Assembly: GCA_007695365.1 (NCBI GenBank)
Contig: REDV01000107.1
Coordinates: forward strand, 1-43,739
Length of the DNA: 43,739 nucleotides
Direction: 5' to 3'
From: Cryomorphaceae bacterium
GTDB lineage: Bacteria; Bacteroidota; Bacteroidia; Flavobacteriales_D; SKUL01
Position numbers and translations under genes: made by a program. Shown in pieces: positions 36,528 to 43,739 of this stretch; the first letter of the stretch is position 1; each line of letters opens with the position of its first letter. The notes beneath the pieces were generated by a model that saw only the letters and a list, made by a program, of their open reading frames with translations, was not told the origin of the DNA and searched no databases.

Positions 36528-37423
36528 TGCCATATTTAAAAAGCCCTTACGATTTAACCCTTTTGAGGGTGCCGGCTCAACACTTGATGCTGGTGTTGCT
36601 GCTGCCCGTTTTACTCTTTGCTTGCGATTGGCAGGACCAATCCAAATCTGACTGGGTGGTTCGCGTGGATGACCATTATTTGTCTCGTGAGGAATTGGTC
36701 AATGCATTGCCAAGACGACTATCGCCGGAAGACAGTACACGGGCGGCTGATGCCTATGTATCTCAATGGCTGAAAGACCACGTAGTGCTTTCGCAGGCCG
36801 AGCTGAACCTCTCACCTCAACGAATCAATTTTGAGGCGCAACTTCGCGATTACCGCAATTCATTGGTCGTTTACACGTTCGAGACAGAGTTGATTCGCCA
36901 AAAACTGGATACCACGGTAACTGATGCAGAAATCGCACGATACTATCAAGAATATCAACGAAATTTCGAGTTGAAAGACTACATAGTGCGTGTTCGTTAC
37001 ATCAAGGTTGCCTCGGATGCACCCAAGCTTGCAGATGTTGAGGCTTGGATGAAATCAGAGGCCGACGACGACTACTTTAAACTGGTTGACTACAGCCAAC
37101 AGTTTGCCAGCAAGAGCTTTCTTGAAGAAGAGCGCTGGCTGTACCTCGATGATTTGCTGAGGCAAGTTCCGATAAGACCTGAAGATAAGCTCGACTTTTT
37201 ACGCGGAAACAAATTCGTGAAATTGCCCGACGGAGATTACCTTTACATGCTGAATATATTGGATTATCAGCTTAAAGACGGCGTTTCGCCATTGGAGTTT
37301 GTGAAGCAAGATATTCGGAATATTATCGTGAACAAGCGTAAAAGGGAGTTCATCATTAACATGAGGCAAGATCTTTTTGAAACTGCCCTCAAAAACAATC
37401 AAATTGAGTATCGTACGCAGTAA
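36527..37423 (+). CDS. SurA-N-like lipoprotein lacking a PpiC domain
   Basis: This 298-residue protein begins at an ATG overlapping the previous stop (TGATG). Its lipoprotein signal is LMLVLLLPVLLFAC, with the predicted lipidated Cys at residue 33; an in-frame ATG at 36587 would give a shorter signal. The mature protein is helical, with VVRVDDHYLSREELVNALP resembling the N-terminal chaperone module of SurA/PpiC proteins, but no parvulin catalytic domain is visible. It may be a non-catalytic chaperone partner anchored to a membrane. It lies between two PpiC foldases, which supports a role in the same pathway. The next gene begins inside its last 47 bases. Confidence 0.8.
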   Translation: MPYLKSPYDLTLLRVPAQHLMLVLLLPVLLFACDWQDQSKSDWVVRVDDHYLSREELVNALPRRLSPEDSTRAADAYVSQWLKDHVVLSQAELNLSPQRINFEAQLRDYRNSLVVYTFETELIRQKLDTTVTDAEIARYYQEYQRNFELKDYIVRVRYIKVASDAPKLADVEAWMKSEADDDYFKLVDYSQQFASKSFLEEERWLYLDDLLRQVPIRPEDKLDFLRGNKFVKLPDGDYLYMLNILDYQLKDGVSPLEFVKQDIRNIIVNKRKREFIINMRQDLFETALKNNQIEYRTQ

Positions 37424-38777
37424 TATCATACTTGTCATTCTGGCCATTTCGTGGCTGTCAGGAACTGCTCAGTCATCTAAAGTCAAGGTGATTGACGGGA
37501 TTATTGCTACCGTGGGTGATGAGATAGTGCTTCGCTCGGACCTGGAGAATCAAAAAATTCAAATGCGTTCTCAAGGAATGAGAATGTCCAAAGACGCAGA
37601 TTGCGGTGTGATGGAAGACTTGCTCTATGAAAAGCTGCTGCTTCATCAAGGAGGGGTAGATAGCGTGGAAGTATCCGAAGCTCAGATTCAGTCGGAAATG
37701 GATAAACGACTGAACGTGTTCATTGAGCAAATCGGTTCGCGCGAAAAGCTTGAAGAGTACTATGGCAAGTCGCTGAGTGAAATCAAGGAAGAATTTTCTG
37801 AAGTGCTCCGCAAGCAAATGGTGGTGCAACAAATGCAGCAGCGCATCACACAGGATGTGAAGGTGACTCCATCGCAGGTGAGGGAGTTTTTCAACCAGCT
37901 ACCCGAAGACAGTTTGCCTTTTATCAATGCGCAGGTGGAGGTTGCGCATATCGTGAAGTATCCGCCTGAGAATTTTGATGAGAACCGAAGAGTTAGAAAC
38001 AAGCTTCGGGAATACAGGGAAGAGATACTCAGCGGAGAAAAGGATTTTGCAACCATTGCGGTACTTTATTCTGAAGACCCCGGATCGGCCGTAAGGGGAG
38101 GTGAGTTGGGAATGCAAAGCAGAGGAACATTCGTTCCGGAATTTGACGCTGTGGCCCTTTCACTTGCAGAAGGAGAAATTTCTGATGTGTTTGAAACCCA
38201 GTATGGCTTCCACATCATGCAGGTTATGGAGAAGTTGGGTGAAAAGTACAACGCCCGGCACATCCTTCTCAAGCCCCGCGTAAGCCAGGCTGATCTGATG
38301 AAAGCCAAAGCCGAGCTTGAAGATATCCGCAAATTGATCATGTCTGATTCATTGACCTTCGCCCAGGCAGCGGTGCGTTACTCAGACGATGAAGATTCCA
38401 AGAATCAAAATGGAAACATCATCAATCCATCTACCGGATCAAGTAGGTTTGAGATGAGTGAGTTAGACCCTCAGATTTTCCTCTCCATCGATACCATGAA
38501 AGTAGGGCAGGTTTCGAACCCGGCCTTTTTTCAACGACGTGATGGTCGAAAAGCCTATCGCCTCATTCAATTAAGGTTGCGCACAGAACCCCACAGGGCG
38601 AATCTCCGCGACGACTACCAAATCATTCAGGAGGCGGCACGGGGCCAGATGAGTGGCGAAGCCATCAGTGAGTGGATCCACAACAGAATTCGAGTCACCT
38701 ATATTGATATTGACGAATCATTTCACACATGCCCTTTTGAATACGATTGGGCAAAAATCCCAGATACCACAAATTAA
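37377..38777 (+). CDS. SurA-like periplasmic foldase
   Basis: A protein of up to 466 residues. There is no ATG near the N-terminus: the candidates are TTG at 37377 (47-base overlap with the upstream gene) or TTG at 37404. A signal sequence (IILVILAISWLSGTAQ) follows either. Then come the SurA N-terminal chaperone domain (from VIDGIIATVGDEIVLRSDL, about 38-165) and two PpiC domains at about 185-287 and 293-400, with VAHIVKYPP, FATIAVLYSEDPGSAVRGGELG, FGFHIMQV-type ends and ARHILLKP. It chaperones outer-membrane proteins in the periplasm. The protein ends with the TAA overlapping the MoxR ATG (TAATG). Confidence 0.9.
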   Translation: MKLPSKTIKLSIVRSNIILVILAISWLSGTAQSSKVKVIDGIIATVGDEIVLRSDLENQKIQMRSQGMRMSKDADCGVMEDLLYEKLLLHQGGVDSVEVSEAQIQSEMDKRLNVFIEQIGSREKLEEYYGKSLSEIKEEFSEVLRKQMVVQQMQQRITQDVKVTPSQVREFFNQLPEDSLPFINAQVEVAHIVKYPPENFDENRRVRNKLREYREEILSGEKDFATIAVLYSEDPGSAVRGGELGMQSRGTFVPEFDAVALSLAEGEISDVFETQYGFHIMQVMEKLGEKYNARHILLKPRVSQADLMKAKAELEDIRKLIMSDSLTFAQAAVRYSDDEDSKNQNGNIINPSTGSSRFEMSELDPQIFLSIDTMKVGQVSNPAFFQRRDGRKAYRLIQLRLRTEPHRANLRDDYQIIQEAARGQMSGEAISEWIHNRIRVTYIDIDESFHTCPFEYDWAKIPDTTN

Positions 38778-39748
38778 TGGAAGAGCTTACGAAATTGTCG
38801 GATGCTGAAGCGGTTGATCGCTTCGTTGAGAAATACAAAGAACTGAACCTCGAAATCGGAAAGGTTATCGTTGGACAGCACGATGTGATAGAACGGGTGG
38901 TGGTTTCTATTTTTAGCCGTGGCCACAGCCTGTTGGTGGGTGTGCCTGGCCTTGCCAAAACTTTGCTGGTCAATACCATCGCCAAATCGCTCGGACTTTC
39001 CTTCAACCGCGTTCAGTTCACACCCGACCTGATGCCTTCAGATATTATTGGCTCTGAAATTCTCGATGAGAACAGACAGTTTCGCTTTGTGAAAGGGCCG
39101 CTGTTTGCCAATATCATTTTGGCCGACGAGATCAACCGTACACCTCCCAAAACCCAATCGGCTTTGCTCGAAGCGATGCAGGAAAAGGCGGTTACCGCAG
39201 GAGGGCAAAACTATGTATTGCCCGAGCCTTTTTTCGTGTTGGCTACGCAAAACCCCATTGAACAGGAAGGTACCTATCCGCTTCCCGAGGCACAGCTAGA
39301 CAGGTTTATGTTCAATATTTGGGTTGATTACCCAAGTTTTGAGGAAGAACTTAATGTTGTGAAATCTACTACCAGTGACCGTGAAGTTTCACTCAATCCG
39401 GTGCTCAATGCTCAGGAAATAGTATTCTTCCAAAACCTCATTCGCAAAATTCCCGTTTCCGACAATGTGATGGAATACGCAGTTCGCCTCGCGTCTAAAA
39501 CCCGCCCGGAAACCGATGCTGCTGACGATATCGTGAAGAAATACATCTCATGGGGTGCCGGGCCACGTGCGTCGCAGTACCTTGTGGTTGGAGCCAAATG
39601 TTTGGCAGCCATCCGTGGAAAATACAGCCCGGATATTGAAGATGTTCAAGACATTGCCCTGCCCATACTTCGTCACAGATTGGTGAGAAATTACAAGGCA
39701 GAGGCAGAAGGCTACAGCATGGAAAGAATCATTCAAAGCATCCTTTAA
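38777..39748 (+). CDS. MoxR-family AAA+ ATPase
   Basis: The protein is 323 residues from the ATG at 38777, which overlaps the SurA stop as TAATG; an upstream TTG at 38747 is less likely. Walker A is GVPGLAKT (55-62), Walker B is IILADEIN (113-120), sensor 1 is ATQNP (156-160), and the lid domain follows (KYISWGAGPRASQYLVVGAKCLA). MoxR ATPases act as chaperones for metal insertion or assembly of VWA-domain partners. The usual DUF58/VWA partner genes are not adjacent; GAPDH follows 10 bases later. Co-translation with SurA suggests an envelope-folding link, which is inference. Confidence 0.93.
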   Translation: MEELTKLSDAEAVDRFVEKYKELNLEIGKVIVGQHDVIERVVVSIFSRGHSLLVGVPGLAKTLLVNTIAKSLGLSFNRVQFTPDLMPSDIIGSEILDENRQFRFVKGPLFANIILADEINRTPPKTQSALLEAMQEKAVTAGGQNYVLPEPFFVLATQNPIEQEGTYPLPEAQLDRFMFNIWVDYPSFEEELNVVKSTTSDREVSLNPVLNAQEIVFFQNLIRKIPVSDNVMEYAVRLASKTRPETDAADDIVKKYISWGAGPRASQYLVVGAKCLAAIRGKYSPDIEDVQDIALPILRHRLVRNYKAEAEGYSMERIIQSIL

Positions 39749-39758
39749 TCAAAGAGTC

Positions 39759-40751
39759 ATGAAAATTGCCATTAACGGATTTGGACGAATCGGAAGGCTG
39801 ACCCTCAGGCTACTCTCTCAGATGGAAGCCATGCACGTGGTGGCTGTTAATGACCTGAGTACCCCTGCCACTCTGGCCCACCTACTCAAATATGACAGCA
39901 GTCAGGGGGCTTATCCGGGAAGTGTCATTGCGGACGATAACAATTTGGTTGTTGATGGACGTACTATTCCTGTATACAGCGAGAAAGACCCTTCTTCGCT
40001 TCCCTGGAAAGCACTCAACGTTGATGTGGTGATAGAATGTACAGGCGTTTTTCGAAGTGAGGAGGAGGCCGGCAAGCACCTCAAGGCAGGAGCCGGCAAA
40101 GTGGTAATCAGCGCCCCCGGTAGAGGGGAGGGAGTGAAGACCGTTGTTTTCGGAATCAATCACCACGAGCTCACGCATGAGCACAGAATCATTTCCAATG
40201 CCTCCTGTACCACCAATTGCCTTGCTCCCGTTGCCGCGTTGCTGGATGAGCATTTCGGAATAGAAAAGGGATATATCAATACCATTCACGCATATACCGG
40301 GGGCCAAAACCTTCAGGATGGCCCCCATAAGGATTTGCGTCGTGCGCGGGCTGCAGCCCTGAATATTGTGCCCACTACCACAGGGGCTGCAAAAGCGGTT
40401 GGGCTGGTGCTACCTCAACTTGACGGAAAACTGGACGGCATGGCAACCAGGGTTCCAACAATTACAGGGTCTTTAACAGACCTCACAGCTATTTTACAAA
40501 CGGAAACAACAGCTGAAGAGGTAAACTCTGTAATGAAAGCAGGTGCAGAAAATCGATTCAAAGGAGTGTTGCAGTACACTGAAGATCCCATCGTTTCAAC
40601 GGATGTTATTGGAAACACGCATTCATCCATTTTTGATGCTGGCCTCACACGAGTTAACGGAAATCTCGTGAAAATTGTGAGCTGGTACGATAATGAGATG
40701 GGCTATGCCGCCCGAACGGCTGACCTTGTGAAGTACATTGGAAGCCTTTAA
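39759..40751 (+). CDS. gap: Glyceraldehyde-3-phosphate dehydrogenase
   Basis: A 330-residue glycolytic/gluconeogenic enzyme that oxidises and phosphorylates glyceraldehyde-3-phosphate with NAD+. The Rossmann loop is GFGRIGR (7-13), and the Asp at position 32 (VNDLS) indicates NAD preference. Catalytic Cys150 lies in SNASCTTNCLAP. The HAYTGGQNLQDGPHKDLRRARAAA segment and the terminal VSWYDNEMGYAARTADLV stretch are fully conserved in kind. Length is normal. It starts 10 bases after MoxR, so it may be part of the same transcript. Confidence 0.97.
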   Translation: MKIAINGFGRIGRLTLRLLSQMEAMHVVAVNDLSTPATLAHLLKYDSSQGAYPGSVIADDNNLVVDGRTIPVYSEKDPSSLPWKALNVDVVIECTGVFRSEEEAGKHLKAGAGKVVISAPGRGEGVKTVVFGINHHELTHEHRIISNASCTTNCLAPVAALLDEHFGIEKGYINTIHAYTGGQNLQDGPHKDLRRARAAALNIVPTTTGAAKAVGLVLPQLDGKLDGMATRVPTITGSLTDLTAILQTETTAEEVNSVMKAGAENRFKGVLQYTEDPIVSTDVIGNTHSSIFDAGLTRVNGNLVKIVSWYDNEMGYAARTADLVKYIGSL

Positions 40752-40766
40752 CCCAAGGTTTGGGTT
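40750..40766 (+). terminator. Possible stem-loop after gap
   Basis: AACCCAA (40750-40756) pairs with TTGGGTT (40760-40766) around a 3-base loop immediately at the gap stop. No U-run follows (GCTCCCCC comes next), so intrinsic termination is doubtful. Confidence 0.3.
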
Positions 40767-40810
40767 GCTCCCCCGGTTGTCTGATTAACTTTTTTAGGCT
40801 GCCGTACGTA

Positions 40811-40840
40811 TTGAAATGAGATTGCCCGTCGTTATCTTTG
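40811..40840 (+). promoter_or_regulatory. Promoter of the YkuD_2-type L,D-transpeptidase gene
   Basis: TTG at 40811-40813, a 19-base spacer and TATCTTTG at 40833-40840 form a near-ideal Bacteroidota promoter. The -7 box ends 18 bases before the ATG at 40859. Confidence 0.7.
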
Positions 40841-40858
40841 TAACCGCCGCTACTCAGA

Positions 40859-41578
40859 ATGAAAACACTGCTTTTAATCTCCTCCACGCTTCTTTGCACA
40901 GCCTTTCTTCATTTTTTCACTCCCTGGAGTTTTTCAGAGCGAAGCGATTTTAGTGAAACTTCGCTTCATATTGATTCAGAGGAGCGCGCTTCAATGCGGG
41001 TTCATCTTCTTGAATCAGGTTTGAGTGAAGTGGCTTTGGATACAGGCTTGGAGGGTTTTGCTAAATTGCTTGGTGCGGGGCACATTCATCGCGACGACCT
41101 TCTGTGCATCATAGATTTCAGCCTTCCTTCCAATAAGGAGAGAATGTGGATACTGAATCCCGTTACACTGGAGCCTGTACATACCTCACTTGTTGCCCAT
41201 GGTCGTAACTCTGGAAATTTGTGGGCACGCAGCTTTTCAAATGACCCCGGCTCATATGCCTCGAGTCTGGGTTTTTATGCTACAGCCGAGAACTACCACG
41301 GCAAACATGGTCTCTCCTTACGGCTGGATGGGCTCGAACCAGACTTCAACGATAAGGCCCGCGAGAGAGCAGTTGTTATGCACTCCGCGGATTATGCTGA
41401 CCCGTCATTTGTTGAAGAACACGGCCGCCTCGGTCGCAGTTTTGGCTGCCCCTCTATTCCAACTCAAGGACACGAAGAAGTACTGAGGCAAATTGCCAAC
41501 GGTGTCTGCCTGTACATTTTTGCACCCGATGAGGAGTATCTGGCGAGTTCTCCGATACTCTGCGGCAATAACTTGTAA
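40859..41578 (+). CDS. Murein L,D-transpeptidase catalytic-domain protein
   Basis: A 239-residue protein with an N-terminal hydrophobic signal (MKTLLLISSTLLCTAFLHFF) and a YkuD_2-type L,D-transpeptidase domain. The conserved His is in VVMHSADYA (H175) and the catalytic Cys is C197 in GRSFGCPSIP, set in the H...G-R-S-x-G-C-P pattern of this family. It would form or exchange peptidoglycan cross-links, or attach proteins, in the periplasm. The gene stops 10 bases before the end of a second, different L,D-transpeptidase gene on the opposite strand. No peptidoglycan-binding domain is present. Confidence 0.88.
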   Translation: MKTLLLISSTLLCTAFLHFFTPWSFSERSDFSETSLHIDSEERASMRVHLLESGLSEVALDTGLEGFAKLLGAGHIHRDDLLCIIDFSLPSNKERMWILNPVTLEPVHTSLVAHGRNSGNLWARSFSNDPGSYASSLGFYATAENYHGKHGLSLRLDGLEPDFNDKARERAVVMHSADYADPSFVEEHGRLGRSFGCPSIPTQGHEEVLRQIANGVCLYIFAPDEEYLASSPILCGNNL

Positions 41579-41588
41579 GCTCCTACTG

Positions 41589-43226
41589 CTATAACCAGGA
41601 AGGAACCCCTGCAAGTCCGCGAACAATATCTTCGTCGCGTTGGTAGATGTCTTCCCGAAATTCCAACACGCCATCCGGTCTGGCCCAAGCGGTGAAATAG
41701 GTGAGGTAAACCTCAACTCCTTGCTTCAGACGTACCGTAGTTTCTCTGCCTGAAAGCGCCACATCTCTGATGCGCTGAGAAGTCCAGGAAGGCTGATCTG
41801 AAAGGAGAAGTTCGGCGAGTTCCAAGGGACGCTCAATACGAATACAGCCCGAACTGAATGCACGCGACTCTCGCTCAAACAGTTCTCTCGAAGGTGTGTC
41901 GTGAATGTACACATTGTAGATGTTGGGAAACATAAACTTTACCCTTCCCAACGCATTTTGGGCACCGGGCAATTGTCTTACCATGTAGGGGAAATTCCTT
42001 GCAGTTATCTCAGACCAGTTGATACTCTCATAAGAAACAGGCCTCCCCGAGGTCGTGATGATTTGCATGTTTTTTTCGTTGAGATAGCCGGGTCCTTTTT
42101 TCAATTGAGGCAGTACATCAACGCGAAGAATTGTTGGTGGTACCACCCAATCAGGGCTGAGTACCATATAAGTCATGGTTTCATTAAAAACGGGAGTCTT
42201 TCGATAGTGCTTACCTACGATGGCCCTACTGCTGAATAGGGTGTCTCCATGATCAATAAAATCAATCCTGAAATTGGCGATATTAACAATGATTTTGCGC
42301 TTCTCCGGAAATTCGGAGAGCCACCTGTAGCGTTCTATGTTGGCCTTTAAGGTATTGATGTAACCCTCTGGTGTTCTGTTGAGGAATGACAATGTGCGCG
42401 GCCCGATGACCCCGTCAGGATGAAGCCCCTGGTGTAGTTGAAATCTTTTGATTGTTTTGAGCAGCTCATCATTGTATTGCTGAGAAGTGGTGTCACCCGG
42501 ATGGTACGTTAGGCTGTAAAGCCGCTTTCGGATTTTTAGGATGGTCACAGACGAATCACCTGGTTCAATTTTTTTTTCACTTCGAATGGTTTCCCAAGGT
42601 TCATCAAGAATCGAGTTGAAGAATTCAATTTTTTGAACCAAAAGGAGGTACGCCGAATCTCCCGGTGCGAGCATTTCCAGCATCTGAGGCACCTCCTGCA
42701 TGGAAATGGCCTTCTCAAGTTTTTCGTCAAGCATCAGCTCCGGGGCGTTTCTTTGGATTTTCCAGGTGGCTTCGATGGTATGTGCTTGTAGTTTACCTTG
42801 ATGCAAGTGAGAGCCGAGCAACATGAAAGCATCTGTGAGCAAAAGATCTATTATGGTAAGTAAACTTGTGTCGGGTTCCGCGTTGTGTTGATAATTTTCA
42901 AACAAAATGTTGAGTTTGTCTGAGTGATAAGCCTTGTCAGTGAGTCCGTGTCGCCATACCGTGCCGATATACGCTTGCATGGCATATGCTGCTTTCCTTA
43001 ATTCGCCTTGAGCATTGAACCAGGCTGGCTCAAAGGCGCGATGGGCATAAAACCGCGGCAGCACCTGAGAAGAGTAGAGGGGGGTTCCATTAATTTTGTA
43101 TTTCTCACCTTCGGGTTTGTTTTCAATAAACACCCTTATGCGTTGCGCCAGCTGGGATTTTGCAGCTTGCAATTCCATTGCCGACGAGAGAAGAACAATC
43201 AGGATGAGAAGTCTTGAAACAGTCAT
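41589..43226 (-). CDS. YcbB/LdtD-type L,D-transpeptidase
   Basis: The protein is 545 residues from the ATG at 43226; the frame extends to a TTG at 43253, but the promoter lies there. Layout: signal sequence (MTVSRLLILIVLLSSAMELQA); an N-terminal region with LPRFYAHRAFEPAWFN, typical of YcbB; a peptidoglycan-binding helix bundle with LHPDGVIGPRTLSFLN (around residue 275); and a YkuD domain with the catalytic His in YIHDTPSRELF and Cys461 in SSGCIR. It makes 3-3 cross-links between peptidoglycan stem peptides in the periplasm. A second, smaller L,D-transpeptidase lies convergently downstream. Family membership is clear; the physiological role is inferred. Confidence 0.9.
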   Translation of the reverse strand: MTVSRLLILIVLLSSAMELQAAKSQLAQRIRVFIENKPEGEKYKINGTPLYSSQVLPRFYAHRAFEPAWFNAQGELRKAAYAMQAYIGTVWRHGLTDKAYHSDKLNILFENYQHNAEPDTSLLTIIDLLLTDAFMLLGSHLHQGKLQAHTIEATWKIQRNAPELMLDEKLEKAISMQEVPQMLEMLAPGDSAYLLLVQKIEFFNSILDEPWETIRSEKKIEPGDSSVTILKIRKRLYSLTYHPGDTTSQQYNDELLKTIKRFQLHQGLHPDGVIGPRTLSFLNRTPEGYINTLKANIERYRWLSEFPEKRKIIVNIANFRIDFIDHGDTLFSSRAIVGKHYRKTPVFNETMTYMVLSPDWVVPPTILRVDVLPQLKKGPGYLNEKNMQIITTSGRPVSYESINWSEITARNFPYMVRQLPGAQNALGRVKFMFPNIYNVYIHDTPSRELFERESRAFSSGCIRIERPLELAELLLSDQPSWTSQRIRDVALSGRETTVRLKQGVEVYLTYFTAWARPDGVLEFREDIYQRDEDIVRGLAGVPSWL

Positions 43227-43229
43227 ATC

Positions 43230-43237
43230 CAAAGATA
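43230..43237 (-). promoter_or_regulatory. -7 box of the YcbB-like gene
   Basis: TATCTTTG on the minus strand matches TAnnTTTG and ends three bases before the ATG at 43226, again implying a leaderless or nearly leaderless transcript. The nearest TTG is at 13-base spacing. Confidence 0.5.
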
Positions 43238-43273
43238 ACCATTCTGGTCGCAAGATTGACTTGCCATTAAATT

Positions 43274-43308
43274 GAAAACCCCCGCTCCATTGAGGAACGG
43301 GGGTTTTC
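43274..43308 (-). terminator. Terminator of the T9SS cargo gene at the right edge
   Basis: AAAACCCCCG (43275-43284) pairs perfectly with CGGGGGTTTT (43298-43307). On the minus strand the stem ends in a U-run, 25 bases past the stop codon at 43334. Confidence 0.8.
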
Positions 43309-43333
43309 TATAGGATTGGTTAACACTTACAAC

Positions 43334-43739
43334 TTAGCGTGCAATCATCAATTTCTCAACGTATGCACCTTCGTTGGTAGTGAGTTTGTACAGGTAGATA
43401 CCGCTTGCAAGTCCGCTCACGTCGTACTGGAACCAGTACTCCTGGTTTGCAAAGGCATCACCTTCATAGATAGCCTGCATCAGCTTTCCGTCCATGTTGA
43501 ATACTTCGAGTCTCACACGAGATTCAAAGGGCAATTCAAAGGTGAACTGAGTGCGGGTTGCAGTTGGATTGGGGAATGCTGTGAGCGATACCGCTGGAAT
43601 CTCAACCTGATTGGCAAGATCAAACTGTGGCATGTCACTTTCATCTCCAGGCTGCACAGTGATGATTTGTACGGCATGGGTTGTGTTTCCACAATCATCG
43701 GTAGCAGTCCAGATGCGCGTAATGGTGTAGTCACACTCG
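43334..43739 (-). CDS. T9SS type A cargo protein, C-terminal fragment
   Basis: The frame is open from the right edge of the window to the TAA at 43334, so only the last ~134 residues are visible; the apparent start at 43657 is an internal GTG. The visible part begins with ECDYTITRIWTATDDCGNTT and VQIITVQPGDES, the end of an HYR/Ig-like repeat of the type found in long Bacteroidota surface proteins. It ends with a type A T9SS sorting domain (LTAFPNPTATRTQFTFEL, LEVFNMDGKL, SGIYLYKL, KLMIAR). It is secreted through the T9SS. Total length and N-terminal function are not visible. Confidence 0.88.
   Translation of the reverse strand, partial: ECDYTITRIWTATDDCGNTTHAVQIITVQPGDESDMPQFDLANQVEIPAVSLTAFPNPTATRTQFTFELPFESRVRLEVFNMDGKLMQAIYEGDAFANQEYWFQYDVSGLASGIYLYKLTTNEGAYVEKLMIAR

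Overview
The window looks like a chromosomal segment of a Bacteroidota bacterium. The evidence is two C-terminal type IX secretion (T9SS) type A sorting domains and one type B (CHU_C-like) domain, a FISUMP-domain lipoprotein, DUF2490, DUF4159 and DUF6089-type envelope proteins, a TonB-dependent receptor with an N-terminal carboxypeptidase-regulatory-like domain, and recurrent TAnnTTTG promoter boxes typical of the phylum. The order (perhaps Flavobacteriales or a neighbour) cannot be settled from this sequence alone. Genes are densely packed. I see no rRNA, tRNA, CRISPR array, insertion sequence or prophage, and no gene-free stretch longer than about 265 bases.

Layout. 1-260 is intergenic: a hairpin-rich repeat and a terminator. 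261-2537 (minus) is a small-secreted-protein / PadR / PspC operon with a palindromic operator over its promoter. 2802-3734 (minus) is a DUF1295 membrane enzyme, divergent from a FISUMP lipoprotein (3839-4495). 4499-8460 (minus) encodes a MORN-repeat membrane protein, a DUF2490 outer-membrane barrel and a large secreted protein with MORN/YwqK-like repeats. 8562-10242 (minus) is a tightly coupled rsmE / lipoprotein / DUF4159 operon, preceded by a T9SS cargo protein (10270-12159). 12268-14911 (plus) is a Cys-rich small exported protein followed by a TonB-dependent receptor. 14915-16708 (minus) is a polytopic GT-C-like membrane protein, divergent from an OprD-like porin (16786-18174).

18158-28610 is a surface-polysaccharide locus: a GT4 glycosyltransferase (minus), then on the plus strand an MsbA/PglK-like ABC exporter, an O-antigen ligase/polymerase, a GT4 enzyme, a sugar-nucleotide epimerase/dehydratase, a glutamine-dependent asparagine-synthetase-like amidotransferase, another GT4 and a GT2. 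Together they could build, modify, flip and polymerise a glycan. Next come a DUF6089-type outer-membrane protein (minus), a nitronate monooxygenase/FabK-like flavoenzyme and a T9SS type B cargo protein.

33047-39748 runs guaB, a double-PpiC foldase, a SurA-N-like lipoprotein, a SurA-like foldase and a MoxR AAA+ ATPase, with overlapping stops and starts. The foldases probably serve outer-membrane protein biogenesis. The window ends with GAPDH, two convergent L,D-transpeptidases of different families, and the C-terminal end of another T9SS cargo protein running off the right edge.

No single locus is an obviously new system. The best candidates for undescribed biology are the MORN / DUF2490 / YwqK-like operon, the Cys-rich protein plus TonB receptor pair, and the PadR-controlled PspC operon.
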